Shown: one piece after another, positions 1-9,062 of the stretch
How positions within the stretch are numbered: the stretch's first letter is position 1
Layout: each line of letters opens with the position of its first letter
Assembly (NCBI GenBank): GCA_013696465.1
Contig: JACCYN010000261.1
Span: 1-46,293 of the forward strand
Reading direction: 5' to 3'
Length of the DNA: 46,293 bases
From: Pyrinomonadaceae bacterium
GTDB taxonomy: Bacteria > Acidobacteriota > Blastocatellia > Pyrinomonadales > Pyrinomonadaceae
Made by a program: the position numbers and the translations under genes
The notes under the pieces: model-generated
The model's input: only the letters and a program-made list of their open reading frames with translations
Database searches by the model: none
Told to the model about the DNA's origin: nothing

Positions 1-1650
<1,650 letters not shown>

Positions 1651-1765
1651 AAGTTAAAAGGATTCGACATCGGAGATCGCAGATTTGAATTCCAAATTTG
1701 AAATTCTTAAATTCGCAATGTGGAGAACGAATTTACAAAGCGAACTTCTCCGACGAACAAAGCTT

Positions 1766-2563
1766 TCAAGCTTCCTCAATAATCTTGCGCACGCGCTCGT
1801 AATCTTCTCGCGTGTCAACGCCGATTGACGGCGCAGCCGACTCTACCACATGGATCGTCGCGCCGCGCTCCAGCATCCGAAGTTGTTCGAGCGCCTCCGT
1901 GTTTTCGAGCGCGGTCGCCGTCCAACTCGCGTATTCTAACAAAAAGCGGCGACGGTAAACATAAAGCCCGGTGTGTTTACGAAAGTTGTTGAGCAAAGCC
2001 GGTTCACACTCAAGCGCGGCTTCGAGTGTTTTGTGTTGGCGCACCGCGTCGCGCGGAAAGGGCACGGGCGCGCGCGAAAAATAGATAGCGCGCCCCGCCC
2101 CGTTCGTGACGACTTTGACCACGTCAGGACTCAACACTTCGCTCGCGCTCGTCATCGGCTCGCACGTCGTGACAACGTCCGCTTCCTTTCGTTTGATCAT
2201 CTCATTCACGGCGCGTTCAATCGTTTGCGGCGAGATCAAAGGCTCATCGCCTTGAACGTTAACGATGATCTCCGTGTCGCGGAGTCGGGCGGCGACTTCC
2301 GCGAGGCGGTCGCTGCCCGTCGGATGGTCGGGGCGGGTCATCAGGGCTTCGTAACCCGCGTCGCGCACCACCGCGTAGATTCGCTCGTCATCGGTGGCGA
2401 CGATGGCGCGGCTGACCGTTTCGGCGGCGAGCGCGCGTTCGACGACGTGCAGAATCATGGGTCGTCCGGAGATTTCGAGAAGTGGTTTACCGTTAAGGCG
2501 CGTCGAGTTATAACGAGCAGGAATGATCGCAACGGCTAGCGTCGGTGTGCCCGGGTGATTCAC
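1766..2563 (-). CDS. kdsB: 3-deoxy-manno-octulosonate cytidylyltransferase
   Basis: KdsB activates KDO with CTP to CMP-KDO, the donor used by WaaA (also in this window) for lipid A core assembly. The protein shows the nucleotidyltransferase start AIIPARYNSTRLNGKPL, then HPTGSDRLAE and NVQGDEPLI, all characteristic of KdsB. The ORF track starts it at 2668 (300 aa), but the family has only a few residues before AIIPAR. I therefore prefer the GTG at 2563 (about 265 aa); ATGs at 2611 and 2605 are alternatives. None has a clear Shine-Dalgarno. A TTGACA-N18-TATCGT element on this strand (2572-2601) would put the transcript start almost at that GTG. A forward promoter candidate for the cysteine synthase gene (2655-2684) also overlaps the longer start. 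The enzyme call is firm; the start is not. Confidence 0.93.
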   Translation of the reverse strand: MNHPGTPTLAVAIIPARYNSTRLNGKPLLEISGRPMILHVVERALAAETVSRAIVATDDERIYAVVRDAGYEALMTRPDHPTGSDRLAEVAARLRDTEIIVNVQGDEPLISPQTIERAVNEMIKRKEADVVTTCEPMTSASEVLSPDVVKVVTNGAGRAIYFSRAPVPFPRDAVRQHKTLEAALECEPALLNNFRKHTGLYVYRRRFLLEYASWTATALENTEALEQLRMLERGATIHVVESAAPSIGVDTREDYERVRKIIEEA

Positions 2564-2654
2564 GGGATTGGACGATAACGCGGTATACTGCGCGGTGTCA
2601 AACATTCGCATCTCGGACGCTACAGCGTGCGCGGCGACCGAAGTGTTACAGAAT

Positions 2655-2684
2655 TTGACAGCACTCATCGGGGGCGACTACCAT
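2655..2684 (+). promoter_or_regulatory. sigma-70-type promoter candidate for the cysteine synthase gene
   Basis: TTGACA (2655-2660), an 18-base spacer, then TACCAT (2679-2684). The -35 is perfect and the -10 matches 4 of 6. It would give a leader of roughly 70 bases before the ATG at 2760. It overlaps the longest possible kdsB start on the other strand. Confidence 0.45.
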
Positions 2685-2759
2685 GCTAGATTCTGGAGCG
2701 CACCCGCAGACGGTGAGTCCCGCCCCGGATCGCTCGCTAAACCACTTTCGGGGATTTGA

Positions 2760-3683
2760 ATGACCCTCGCAGTTGCTGAAAACATTGTGGAGATCGTCGG
2801 GCACACGCCGATGCTTCGCCTCGCTAGATTCGCCCGCCCGCCGCTCGCCGACATCTACGCGAAGCTTGAATACCTGAATCCCGGCGGCTCCGTGAAAGAT
2901 CGCGCCGCACTGGGGATGATCCTTGAAGCCGAACGCGACGGTCGCCTTCGCCCCGGCGCGACCATCATCGAACCGACGGCCGGGAACACCGGCATCGGGC
3001 TTGCCCTCGTCGGCGTGGCGCGCGGTTACCGCGTGATCCTGTGCGTGCCCGAAGGCTACTCGCGCGAAAAGATGAAGGTGATGGAAGCCTTGGGCGGCGA
3101 GATCGAATACGTCTCGAAGGAGGCGGGGATGAAGGGCGCGATTGAGCGGGCGCGCGAGTTGTGCGATCAGATTCCTGACAGCTTCGTGCCGCAGCAGTTT
3201 GAGAATCCGGCGAATCCGTGTTACCACGAAGAGACGACGGCGAAAGAGATCATCGAGCAGATGGAAGGGCGCATTGACGCGGTGGTGATGGGCGCGGGCA
3301 CGGCTGGAACTTTTACGGGCGTGGCGCGCGCGGTGAAAAAGATTAACCCGCAAGCGTTCTGTGTGCTCGTCGAACCGGAGGGATCGATCTTCGGCGGCGG
3401 AAAGCCGGGATCGCACAAGGTTGAAGGCATCGGGCAGTCGCAATTCATTCCACCCGTCTACGATTGTCGCGTGGTGGACGAAGTGATGATGATCACCGAC
3501 GCGGAAGCTTATGCAGTGGTGCGCAAACTCGCGCAGACGGAAGGCGTTTTGTGCGGCGGCTCTTCAGGAGCGGCCGCGGCCGGGGCGCGCCGCATCGCCG
3601 AACGTCTCGGCGCGGGCAAGCGCGTCGTCACGCTTCTGCCCGACGGCGCCGAACGCTACATGAGTCAGGGAATTTTTGATTAG
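2760..3683 (+). CDS. cysK: cysteine synthase / cystathionine beta-synthase-type PLP enzyme
   Basis: A 307-residue fold-type II PLP enzyme. GGSVKDRAA carries the PLP lysine (K46), EPTAGNTGIGL is the substrate loop, GAGTAGTFTG is the phosphate-binding glycine loop, and GGSSGAAAAGA lies near the C-terminus. These are O-acetylserine sulfhydrylase / CBS family marks. It makes cysteine from O-acetylserine and sulfide, or cystathionine from a serine derivative and homocysteine. There is no CBS regulatory domain and no N-terminal heme region. The gene directly downstream encodes a cystathionine gamma-synthase/lyase, so the pair may do reverse transsulfuration (MccA/MccB style) rather than plain cysteine synthesis. 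Sequence alone does not separate the two. It is read divergently from kdsB. Confidence 0.9.
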   Translation: MTLAVAENIVEIVGHTPMLRLARFARPPLADIYAKLEYLNPGGSVKDRAALGMILEAERDGRLRPGATIIEPTAGNTGIGLALVGVARGYRVILCVPEGYSREKMKVMEALGGEIEYVSKEAGMKGAIERARELCDQIPDSFVPQQFENPANPCYHEETTAKEIIEQMEGRIDAVVMGAGTAGTFTGVARAVKKINPQAFCVLVEPEGSIFGGGKPGSHKVEGIGQSQFIPPVYDCRVVDEVMMITDAEAYAVVRKLAQTEGVLCGGSSGAAAAGARRIAERLGAGKRVVTLLPDGAERYMSQGIFD

Positions 3684-3757
3684 TAAGCTGTGAGCAGTAA
3701 GCAGTGAAGACAAACCTGCTTTTCCTGCTGCTCACAGCTTACAGCCTACTGCTCGCT
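3682..3757. repeat. heptad-type inverted repeat between the two PLP enzyme genes
   Basis: The left arm reads as heptads TAAGCTG TGAGCAG TAAGCAG. The right arm is the reverse complement type (CTGCTCA CAGCTTA CAGCCTA CTGCTCG). GTAAGCTGTGAGC pairs perfectly with GCTCACAGCTTAC. It begins at the stop codon of the upstream gene and ends about 7 bases before the downstream ATG, leaving no room for a Shine-Dalgarno sequence. It is one of about a dozen such elements in the window. Confidence 0.85.
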
Positions 3758-3764
3758 AACACTT

Positions 3765-4904
3765 ATGGGTTTTTCAACAAAAGCGATTCACGCAGGAAAT
3801 GAACCTGACCCGACGACGGGCGCGGTCACAGTTCCGATTTATCAAACCTCGACTTACGCGCAAGAGGGACTCGGCAAACATAAAGGCTTCGAGTATGCGC
3901 GGACGCAGAACCCGACGCGGCTTGCCTTAGAGCGCAACATCGCCGCGCTTGAAGGAGCGAAGTTCGGCTACGCTTTCGCGTCGGGAATGGCGGCGATTGA
4001 TGCCATCTTGCGTTTGGTGCACGCAGGCGATCACGTTATCGTCTCCGATAACACTTACGGCGGCACGTTCCGCCTTTTCACGCGCATACTTTCAAATTAC
4101 GGAATTGAGTTTAGCTTTGTTGACACTTCGGACGCTTCAAATGTTGAAGCGGCGATCAAAGACAACACGCGGATGGTGTTTCTAGAAACGCCGACGAACC
4201 CCGTGATGATCATCTCGGATTTGCAAGCCGTCTCCGACGTGGCTCACGCGCGCGGCGTCCGCGTCGTCTGCGACAACACGTTTATGTCGCCTTACCTGCA
4301 ACGCCCGATGGAGTTCGGCGTTGACATCGTCGTGCATTCGACGACGAAGTATTTGAACGGCCATTCGGACGGCGTGGGCGGCGTCGCCGTTCTTAACGAT
4401 GAGAAAGATGCCGAGTGGCTTGGCTTTGTGCAAAACGGCGCGGGCGCGATCCTCTCGCCGTTCGATTCGTGGCTTGTGTTGCGCGGCACAAAGACGCTTG
4501 CCGTGCGCATGGAGCAACACGACAAGTCGGGGCGCGCAATCGCGGCGTTTCTGGAAGAGCATCCGAAGGTCGAGAAGATTTACTATCCGGGTTCGCTCTC
4601 ACACCGCCAACACGATCTCGCCAAGCGGCAGCAAAAAGGTTTCGGCGGCATGGTCGCTTTCGATGTCGGCTCGCTTGAGCGGGCGCGCACAGTTCTTGAA
4701 GCGGTGCGATTATGCACGCTGGCCGAAAGCTTAGGCGGGGTGGAGACTTTGATTTCTCATCCGGCGACGATGACGCACGCCTCAGTGCTCGTGGAGACGC
4801 GCCAGCGCATCGGCATCACTGACGGACTTGTGCGCATCTCCGTCGGGCTTGAGGACACGGAGGACATTATCGCCGACCTCGATCAAGCGTTAGATAAGGC
4901 ATAG
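3765..4904 (+). CDS. cystathionine gamma-synthase / gamma-lyase family PLP enzyme
   Basis: A 379-residue member of the Cys/Met-metabolism PLP family (fold type I), full length for the family. It starts STKAIHAGNEPDPTTGAV and has YARTQNPTR. The PLP lysine is K195 in HSTTKYLNGHSD, and VETLISHPATMTH near the C-terminus contacts substrate. Family members either join O-succinyl/acetyl-homoserine to cysteine (MetB) or split cystathionine to cysteine, ammonia and 2-oxobutyrate (CGL/MccB). The pairing with a CysK/CBS-like gene 81 bases upstream favours transsulfuration, in which direction is open. No Shine-Dalgarno is visible; the ATG follows the end of an inverted repeat. Confidence 0.92.
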   Translation: MGFSTKAIHAGNEPDPTTGAVTVPIYQTSTYAQEGLGKHKGFEYARTQNPTRLALERNIAALEGAKFGYAFASGMAAIDAILRLVHAGDHVIVSDNTYGGTFRLFTRILSNYGIEFSFVDTSDASNVEAAIKDNTRMVFLETPTNPVMIISDLQAVSDVAHARGVRVVCDNTFMSPYLQRPMEFGVDIVVHSTTKYLNGHSDGVGGVAVLNDEKDAEWLGFVQNGAGAILSPFDSWLVLRGTKTLAVRMEQHDKSGRAIAAFLEEHPKVEKIYYPGSLSHRQHDLAKRQQKGFGGMVAFDVGSLERARTVLEAVRLCTLAESLGGVETLISHPATMTHASVLVETRQRIGITDGLVRISVGLEDTEDIIADLDQALDKA

Positions 4905-4910
4905 TCGAAA

Positions 4911-4988
4911 AGTAATGGCTGATGCATGATGAGCAATGAGCGAAAAACTTGTTTTTACTCGTCACGCATGACTCATCACTCATCACTC
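4911..4988. repeat. heptad-type inverted repeat before the PP2C gene
   Basis: The left arm has GTAATGG CTGATGC ATGATGAGCA ATGAGCG. The right arm has ACTCGTC ACGCATG ACTCATC ACTCATC. The loop contains AAAAACTTGTTTTT. The right arm is followed by a run of T and then the ATG of the phosphatase gene, with no Shine-Dalgarno. Read as protein, the arm creates a false N-terminal extension (FLLVTHDSSLIT) in the ORF track. Confidence 0.8.
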
Positions 4989-4996
4989 TTTTTTTT

Positions 4997-5941
4997 ATGA
5001 TCGTAGATTTATATGCAAAGACGGACATCGGGCGTGTTCGTCAAGGCAATGAAGATAACTTGCTCGTGCTTGACTTGTCGTCGGCGCGTTCGTGGGCGGG
5101 TACAGACGGGGTGCGCCCGCCGGAAGAGTTGTGCCGCGTTAAAGTCGGAGGCGAAGGCATCGTTTTAGTTGTTTCGGACGGCATGGGCGGCGCGCTCGCG
5201 GGCGACGTAGCGAGCCGCATGGCGGTCGAGACGGTGCGCGATCTGCTCGTCGAAAGCAACGCGGACGAAGCAAACAAAAGAGGTAAAAGTAACGGCGAAG
5301 ATGCGACGCTCATTGATCGTCTGCGTGATGCCACCGTCTACGCTAACCTTGCAATTCACCATCGCGGGCAGGAAGACGCGCGCTATGCCGGGATGGGCGC
5401 GACGTTTACGGGCGCGGCGATCACGAATGGCACGCTCGATCTTCTGCAAGTCGGCGACAGCCGCGCTTACGTCGTTCGCGGCTCCGAGATAAAGCAGGCG
5501 ACGAAAGATCAATCGCTTGTGCAGCAACTCGTTGATGTCGGGCAGATCAGCGAAGAGGAGGCGGAGACGCATATGTTTCGCAACGTGATCCTCCAAGCCC
5601 TCGGCGCGCAAGGCGAACTCGCGCCCGTAACGGTGCGCGTCCGCGTTAGTCAAGGCGATATGCTGCTTCTATGCAGCGACGGTTTATCCGGCAAACTACG
5701 CGCTGAAGATATGCAGATAATTCTTGAAGCGTCTGGCGGCGACATGATTAAAGCCTGCGACAAACTCATTGACGAAGCGAATTCTCGCGGCGGCGAAGAC
5801 AACATCACCGTCCTGCTCGCGCGCTTCACCGGCGACGATATCCCCGCGCCCGACTCCGATCCGATCACGGTCGAACTTCCCTACATGGAAGACGACACAA
5901 CTTTTAGCGGGGACGAAGAAAATGCCACCGCACAGTTATAA
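4997..5941 (+). CDS. PP2C-family Ser/Thr protein phosphatase
   Basis: A 314-residue metal-dependent phosphatase (PPM/PP2C) of the compact bacterial type, with no added domain. The motifs run in order: KTDIGRVRQGNEDN with the first metal Asp region, VSDGMGGALAGDVAS, GMGATFTGA, VGDSRAYV, LLLCSDGLSG and GGEDNITVLLA. All metal-ligand aspartates expected from these motifs are present. The last 35 residues are acidic. It would dephosphorylate Ser/Thr-phosphorylated proteins, and the window also encodes a Ser/Thr kinase at 17.9-19.7 kb, a possible opposing partner though not adjacent. The start at 4997 is preferred to 4949 because the first 16 track residues are translated from the inverted repeat. 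tsaD follows after 80 bases. Confidence 0.93.
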   Translation: MIVDLYAKTDIGRVRQGNEDNLLVLDLSSARSWAGTDGVRPPEELCRVKVGGEGIVLVVSDGMGGALAGDVASRMAVETVRDLLVESNADEANKRGKSNGEDATLIDRLRDATVYANLAIHHRGQEDARYAGMGATFTGAAITNGTLDLLQVGDSRAYVVRGSEIKQATKDQSLVQQLVDVGQISEEEAETHMFRNVILQALGAQGELAPVTVRVRVSQGDMLLLCSDGLSGKLRAEDMQIILEASGGDMIKACDKLIDEANSRGGEDNITVLLARFTGDDIPAPDSDPITVELPYMEDDTTFSGDEENATAQL

Positions 5942-6021
5942 ATCGCAAGCGGTTATAGTCAAGTGCTCCGCCTTCCGTCCCTTCTTGTTTCCCGGCAAGC
6001 TCATACCTTTAGGCTTCCACC

Positions 6022-7098
6022 ATGCTCGTTCTCGGAATAGAAAGTTCATGCGATGAAACGGCCGCTGCAATTGTGCGCGACGGGCGGGAACTCGTCTCCT
6101 CCGTCATCTCTTCGCAAACTAAAACTCACGAACGCTTCGGCGGCGTTGTCCCCGAACTCGCTTCGCGCGAACATCTCGAAAAGATCGTGCCCGTCGTCGA
6201 GGAAGCCTTCGCGCGCGCTGAAGTGGGCAAACAGGAAATTGACGGCGTGGCGGTAACTTCAGGGCCGGGGCTGATCGGTTCGCTGCTCGTCGGGCTTTCC
6301 TTCGCCAAGGGAATGGCTTACGCGCTGGGGCGGCCGCTCGTTGGAGTCAACCACATCGAGGGACACATTTACTCGGTGGTTTTTGAAAACCCTCCGGTCG
6401 AATACCCGGCGCTCGCGCTCATCGTCTCCGGCGGGCACACGAATCTTTTTCTCGTTGAGGAGCCGGGAGTGTACCGGACGCTTGCGCGCACGCGCGACGA
6501 TGCTGCGGGCGAGGCGTTTGACAAAGTGTCGAAGATGCTCGGATTGGGTTATCCGGGCGGCCCCCTGATCGAACGACTTGCGACGGAAGGCGACGCGCGC
6601 GCCGTTCGTTTCAAAGTGCCGCGCATGAGCGACCGAAGTTTGGATTTTAGTTTCAGCGGGCTGAAAACGGCTGTTATGAAACATCTGCGCGAAACGGAGT
6701 TGGTTACGTTTGATGAAGAAGGTGAACCGACGCAAGCGGCGAAGAATTTAGCCGCAAGTTTTCAGAGCGTCGTGGTGCGTTCGCTCGTCACAACTGCCGA
6801 ACATTTCGCCGTCGAATACGAACCGCGCACGTTGATCGTCGCGGGAGGCGTGGCGTGCAACAAATCGCTGAGAGAGGCGGCGGGCGCGGCGGCGGCGCGT
6901 CTCAATATCAACGCCTATTTTCCTTCAGCGCATTTGTCAACCGACAACGCAGCGATGATCGCCGCCGCAGGAACAGTGAAACTTCAGGCGGGCGCGCACG
7001 CGAACCTTGACCTGAACGCCGATGCGTCTCTACGTCTCCTGGATGTTAACGCGGAGCAAGATAAAATCGGACGCGGCAAGGTGCATTACCGCTTGTAA
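6022..7098 (+). CDS. tsaD: tRNA N6-adenosine threonylcarbamoyltransferase
   Basis: TsaD transfers the threonylcarbamoyl group from TC-AMP to A37 of ANN-decoding tRNAs (t6A), together with TsaB and TsaE. The 358-residue protein starts MLVLGIESSCDETAAAIV, the family's ATPase-fold start. It keeps the metal-binding HIEGH (H111, H115), GGHTNLFLV, the FSFSGLKTA motif and IVAGGVACN, and has the usual length. It lies 80 bases after the phosphatase gene on the same strand. tsaB and tsaE are not in the window. A strong hairpin follows the stop codon. Confidence 0.97.
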   Translation: MLVLGIESSCDETAAAIVRDGRELVSSVISSQTKTHERFGGVVPELASREHLEKIVPVVEEAFARAEVGKQEIDGVAVTSGPGLIGSLLVGLSFAKGMAYALGRPLVGVNHIEGHIYSVVFENPPVEYPALALIVSGGHTNLFLVEEPGVYRTLARTRDDAAGEAFDKVSKMLGLGYPGGPLIERLATEGDARAVRFKVPRMSDRSLDFSFSGLKTAVMKHLRETELVTFDEEGEPTQAAKNLAASFQSVVVRSLVTTAEHFAVEYEPRTLIVAGGVACNKSLREAAGAAAARLNINAYFPSAHLSTDNAAMIAAAGTVKLQAGAHANLDLNADASLRLLDVNAEQDKIGRGKVHYRL

Positions 7099-7116
7099 TG
7101 TAGATTCTAAAATTTG

Positions 7117-7151
7117 AAAGCCGCCTTGCTACGAGGTGCAAGGCGGCTTCA
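7117..7151 (+). terminator. hairpin after tsaD
   Basis: AAGCCGCCTTGC (7118-7129) pairs perfectly with GCAAGGCGGCTT (7138-7149) around an 8-base loop. Only a short T stretch follows on the plus strand, but the stem is strong. It sits between convergent tsaD and the 7191 gene and could serve both strands. Confidence 0.7.
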
Positions 7152-7190
7152 AGTGCCGGAGATTTGAGGGACGCTTTTCGCGTCAGCTTT

Positions 7191-7544
7191 CTACCGGCGA
7201 GACCGTGCTATTTGCGAATTGTTAGAAATGGCGATATTTCTTGCAAGTTTCACCGGGCTGTCGGCGTCAAGTTCAACGGTAATAATGTCTCCCTCGCGCA
7301 CGTCTTTCAAAGAAATAGCGCGCCCACTTACAGACACTTTCGTTCCGCTCTCGTTTATTGCGATAACATGTTCAACTCCCGTTTGAGCAATGACAGAGAT
7401 GCGCGCATCGGACACTTCGACAACTTTCGCGTCAACAATGCGTGAATCCGTGTCAGTACTGCCGTCATTTGCGGCAAGCGCGGCGGATGAAAATAAAGTT
7501 AACAGTAATGCTGCACAGATACTCGTGATTTTGTGTTGCTTCAT
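7191..7544 (-). CDS. small exported protein of unknown function
   Basis: 117 residues from the ATG at 7544, which has a good Shine-Dalgarno (GAGGACAAATAGTT before ATG). The ORF track's longer start (7772) would hide an otherwise clear signal peptide: MKQHKITSICAALLLTLFSS, then AALAA before the mature N-terminus. The mature part (about 90 residues) is rich in short beta-like segments (VDAKVVEVSDARISV, GDIITVELD) with two alternating Val/Ile blocks. It resembles small periplasmic beta-barrel or DUF5666-like proteins, but I cannot assign a family. It converges with tsaD, and nothing nearby hints at its job. Confidence 0.7.
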   Translation of the reverse strand: MKQHKITSICAALLLTLFSSAALAANDGSTDTDSRIVDAKVVEVSDARISVIAQTGVEHVIAINESGTKVSVSGRAISLKDVREGDIITVELDADSPVKLARNIAISNNSQIARSRR

Positions 7545-7783
7545 AACTATTTGTCCTCGCTTTGCACTTTCTTCGTTTGGAGAAGAATTCTTATCTGCCA
7601 ACACTTTAGGCAAAGAGTATGCCGAAACAACAATGTTGAATGATAATCGGCATAAACCACTAATTTGATTGCTCTTAAAACGTTTGGTCAATAAATATCC
7701 GGTAATAGGTTTCGTTCTTAAGTAAATCAACCCGCGTACAATGTTGACGCGATTTGTATTGATACCAAACATTCCAAAATAAA
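7545..7783. other. non-coding stretch upstream of the small exported protein
   Basis: AT-richer than its surroundings, with no convincing ORF. It holds a 31-base imperfect palindrome (7621-7651) with GCCGA/TCGGC ends and a short inverted AACA/TGTT core. No promoter with good hexamers and spacing was found here by eye. Confidence 0.5.
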
Positions 7784-7813
7784 CAGGTCGCCTTCCAGAT
7801 TGAGGGCGACCTG
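7784..7813 (-). terminator. rho-independent terminator of the heat-shock operon
   Basis: CAGGTCGCC (7784-7792) pairs with GGCGACCTG (7805-7813) around a 12-base loop. Read on the minus strand, the stem is followed by TTTATTTT, a U-rich tail. It lies 27 bases past the dnaJ stop codon, so it ends the hrcA-grpE-dnaK-dnaJ transcript. Confidence 0.8.
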
Positions 7814-7839
7814 TTCGTGAAGGCGAGTTTTCCGAAGCT

Positions 7840-8973
7840 CTAGCCGAAGATGTTTCGCACTTTATCGATCAACCCTTCGTCTTGAACGTCTTTATCTTCG
7901 ATATCGGCGAGTTGTTCGAGGATGCGGCGCTGTTCGCGCGTGAGCGTCGTCGGGGTAACGACCGTCACGGAAACGAAGAGATCGCCGCGCCCGCGTCCGC
8001 CCAAGATCGGCATCCCCTGATTCTTGAGGCGAAAGACCGTTCCCGTCTGCGTGCCCGCCGGAATCTTCACCCCCTGATCGCTGTCAAGCGTTGCGACCGT
8101 GACCTCCGAGCCGAGCGCGGCTTGCGCGAATGTGACGGGGACGCTCGCGTAAAGATTGCTTCCCTGCCGCTCAAACCGCTCGTGTTCCCCGACGTGGATG
8201 ACAACGTAGAGATCGCCTGCGGGGCCGCCCTGCGCGCCCGCCTCGCCTTCGCCCGCGATGCGCAGACGCGAACCCGTCTCGACGCCCGCCGGAATCCTCA
8301 CCTCCATCGTCCGCTCTCGCTCAACGCGCCCCGCCCCCCGACAAGTTTCGCACGGCGTTTTTGTGATGCGCCCCGTGCCGCGACACGTCGCACAGGTGCG
8401 GGCAACCGAGAAGAAACCTTGCTGATAGCGAACTTGACCGGCGCCGCCGCACGTCGAACAGGTTTCGGGTTGCGTGCCGGGAGCCGCGCCCGTGCCTTCA
8501 CAGGTGTCGCAAGCTTCGAGGCGCGGAATGCGCAAGTTGGCGGTCATGCCGCGCGCGGCGTCTTCGAGCGTAATCTCCAGATCGTAGCGCAGGTCAGAGC
8601 CGCGTTGCGCGGCCGTGCGGCGCGCGCTGCCACCGCCGCCAGCGCGCCCGCCGAACACGTCGCCGAAGCCGAAGAGATCGCCGAGGATGTCTTCGATGCC
8701 GCCGAAACCGGCCGCTCCGCCCCAGTTCGCTCCCGCGCCTGCGCCGGAAACGCCCGCGTGACCAAAGCGATTATAACGCGCGCGCTGATCGCGGTCGGAA
8801 AGCACCGAGTAAGCTTCGGCCGCTTCTTTGAATTTCTCTTCCGCCGCCGCGTCGCCCGGATTTTTATCCGGGTGAAATTGGACGGCGAGTTTACGGTAGG
8901 CGCTTTTTAATTCCACATCGCTCGCGCCGCGCCCGACGCCAAGCACTTCATAATAATCTCGTTTGCTGCTCAT
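7840..8973 (-). CDS. dnaJ: chaperone DnaJ (Hsp40)
   Basis: DnaJ delivers unfolded clients to DnaK and stimulates its ATPase. The 377-residue protein is a full type I DnaJ. It has a J domain (residues 1-70) with HPD at 34-36, then a Gly/Phe/Ala-rich linker. Four CxxCxGxG zinc motifs follow ([32 protein letters not shown]), then the C-terminal beta-sandwich domains. It is the last gene of the hrcA-grpE-dnaK-dnaJ operon, 89 bases after dnaK, and a terminator follows. The spacer before it holds an inverted repeat, and no Shine-Dalgarno is visible next to the ATG. Confidence 0.98.
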   Translation of the reverse strand: MSSKRDYYEVLGVGRGASDVELKSAYRKLAVQFHPDKNPGDAAAEEKFKEAAEAYSVLSDRDQRARYNRFGHAGVSGAGAGANWGGAAGFGGIEDILGDLFGFGDVFGGRAGGGGSARRTAAQRGSDLRYDLEITLEDAARGMTANLRIPRLEACDTCEGTGAAPGTQPETCSTCGGAGQVRYQQGFFSVARTCATCRGTGRITKTPCETCRGAGRVERERTMEVRIPAGVETGSRLRIAGEGEAGAQGGPAGDLYVVIHVGEHERFERQGSNLYASVPVTFAQAALGSEVTVATLDSDQGVKIPAGTQTGTVFRLKNQGMPILGGRGRGDLFVSVTVVTPTTLTREQRRILEQLADIEDKDVQDEGLIDKVRNIFG

Positions 8974-8985
8974 TTATTAACAGAA

Positions 8986-9060
8986 GAAGTAACAAGCGAC
9001 GGGTCACAAGATAAAAAGTTTGATTCTCACTTGCCGCCCGTCACTCGTCTTTGTTCACTA
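8986..9060. repeat. heptad-type inverted repeat between dnaK and dnaJ
   Basis: On the plus strand the left arm reads AGTAACA AGCGACG GGTCACA AGAT. The right arm, reverse complemented, reads AGTGAAC AAAGACG AGTGACG GGCGGCA AGTGAGA. The arms are less well matched than in other members, but the 7-base period and the placement just upstream of a start codon are the same. Confidence 0.6.
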
Positions 9061-9062
9061 CA

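Noticed and set aside
2646-3443. 265-aa minus-strand ORF opposite the cysteine synthase gene
   Set aside because: Shadow; composition is Arg/His-rich as in other antisense frames of this window.
4949-4996. N-terminal extension MFLLVTHDSSLIT on the PP2C gene (and the similar one on waaA) as a shared signal or leader peptide
   Set aside because: The similarity comes from translating the same type of intergenic inverted repeat; family starts are downstream.
7882-8910. 342-aa plus-strand ORF
   Set aside because: Antisense shadow of dnaJ caused by GC-rich third positions.
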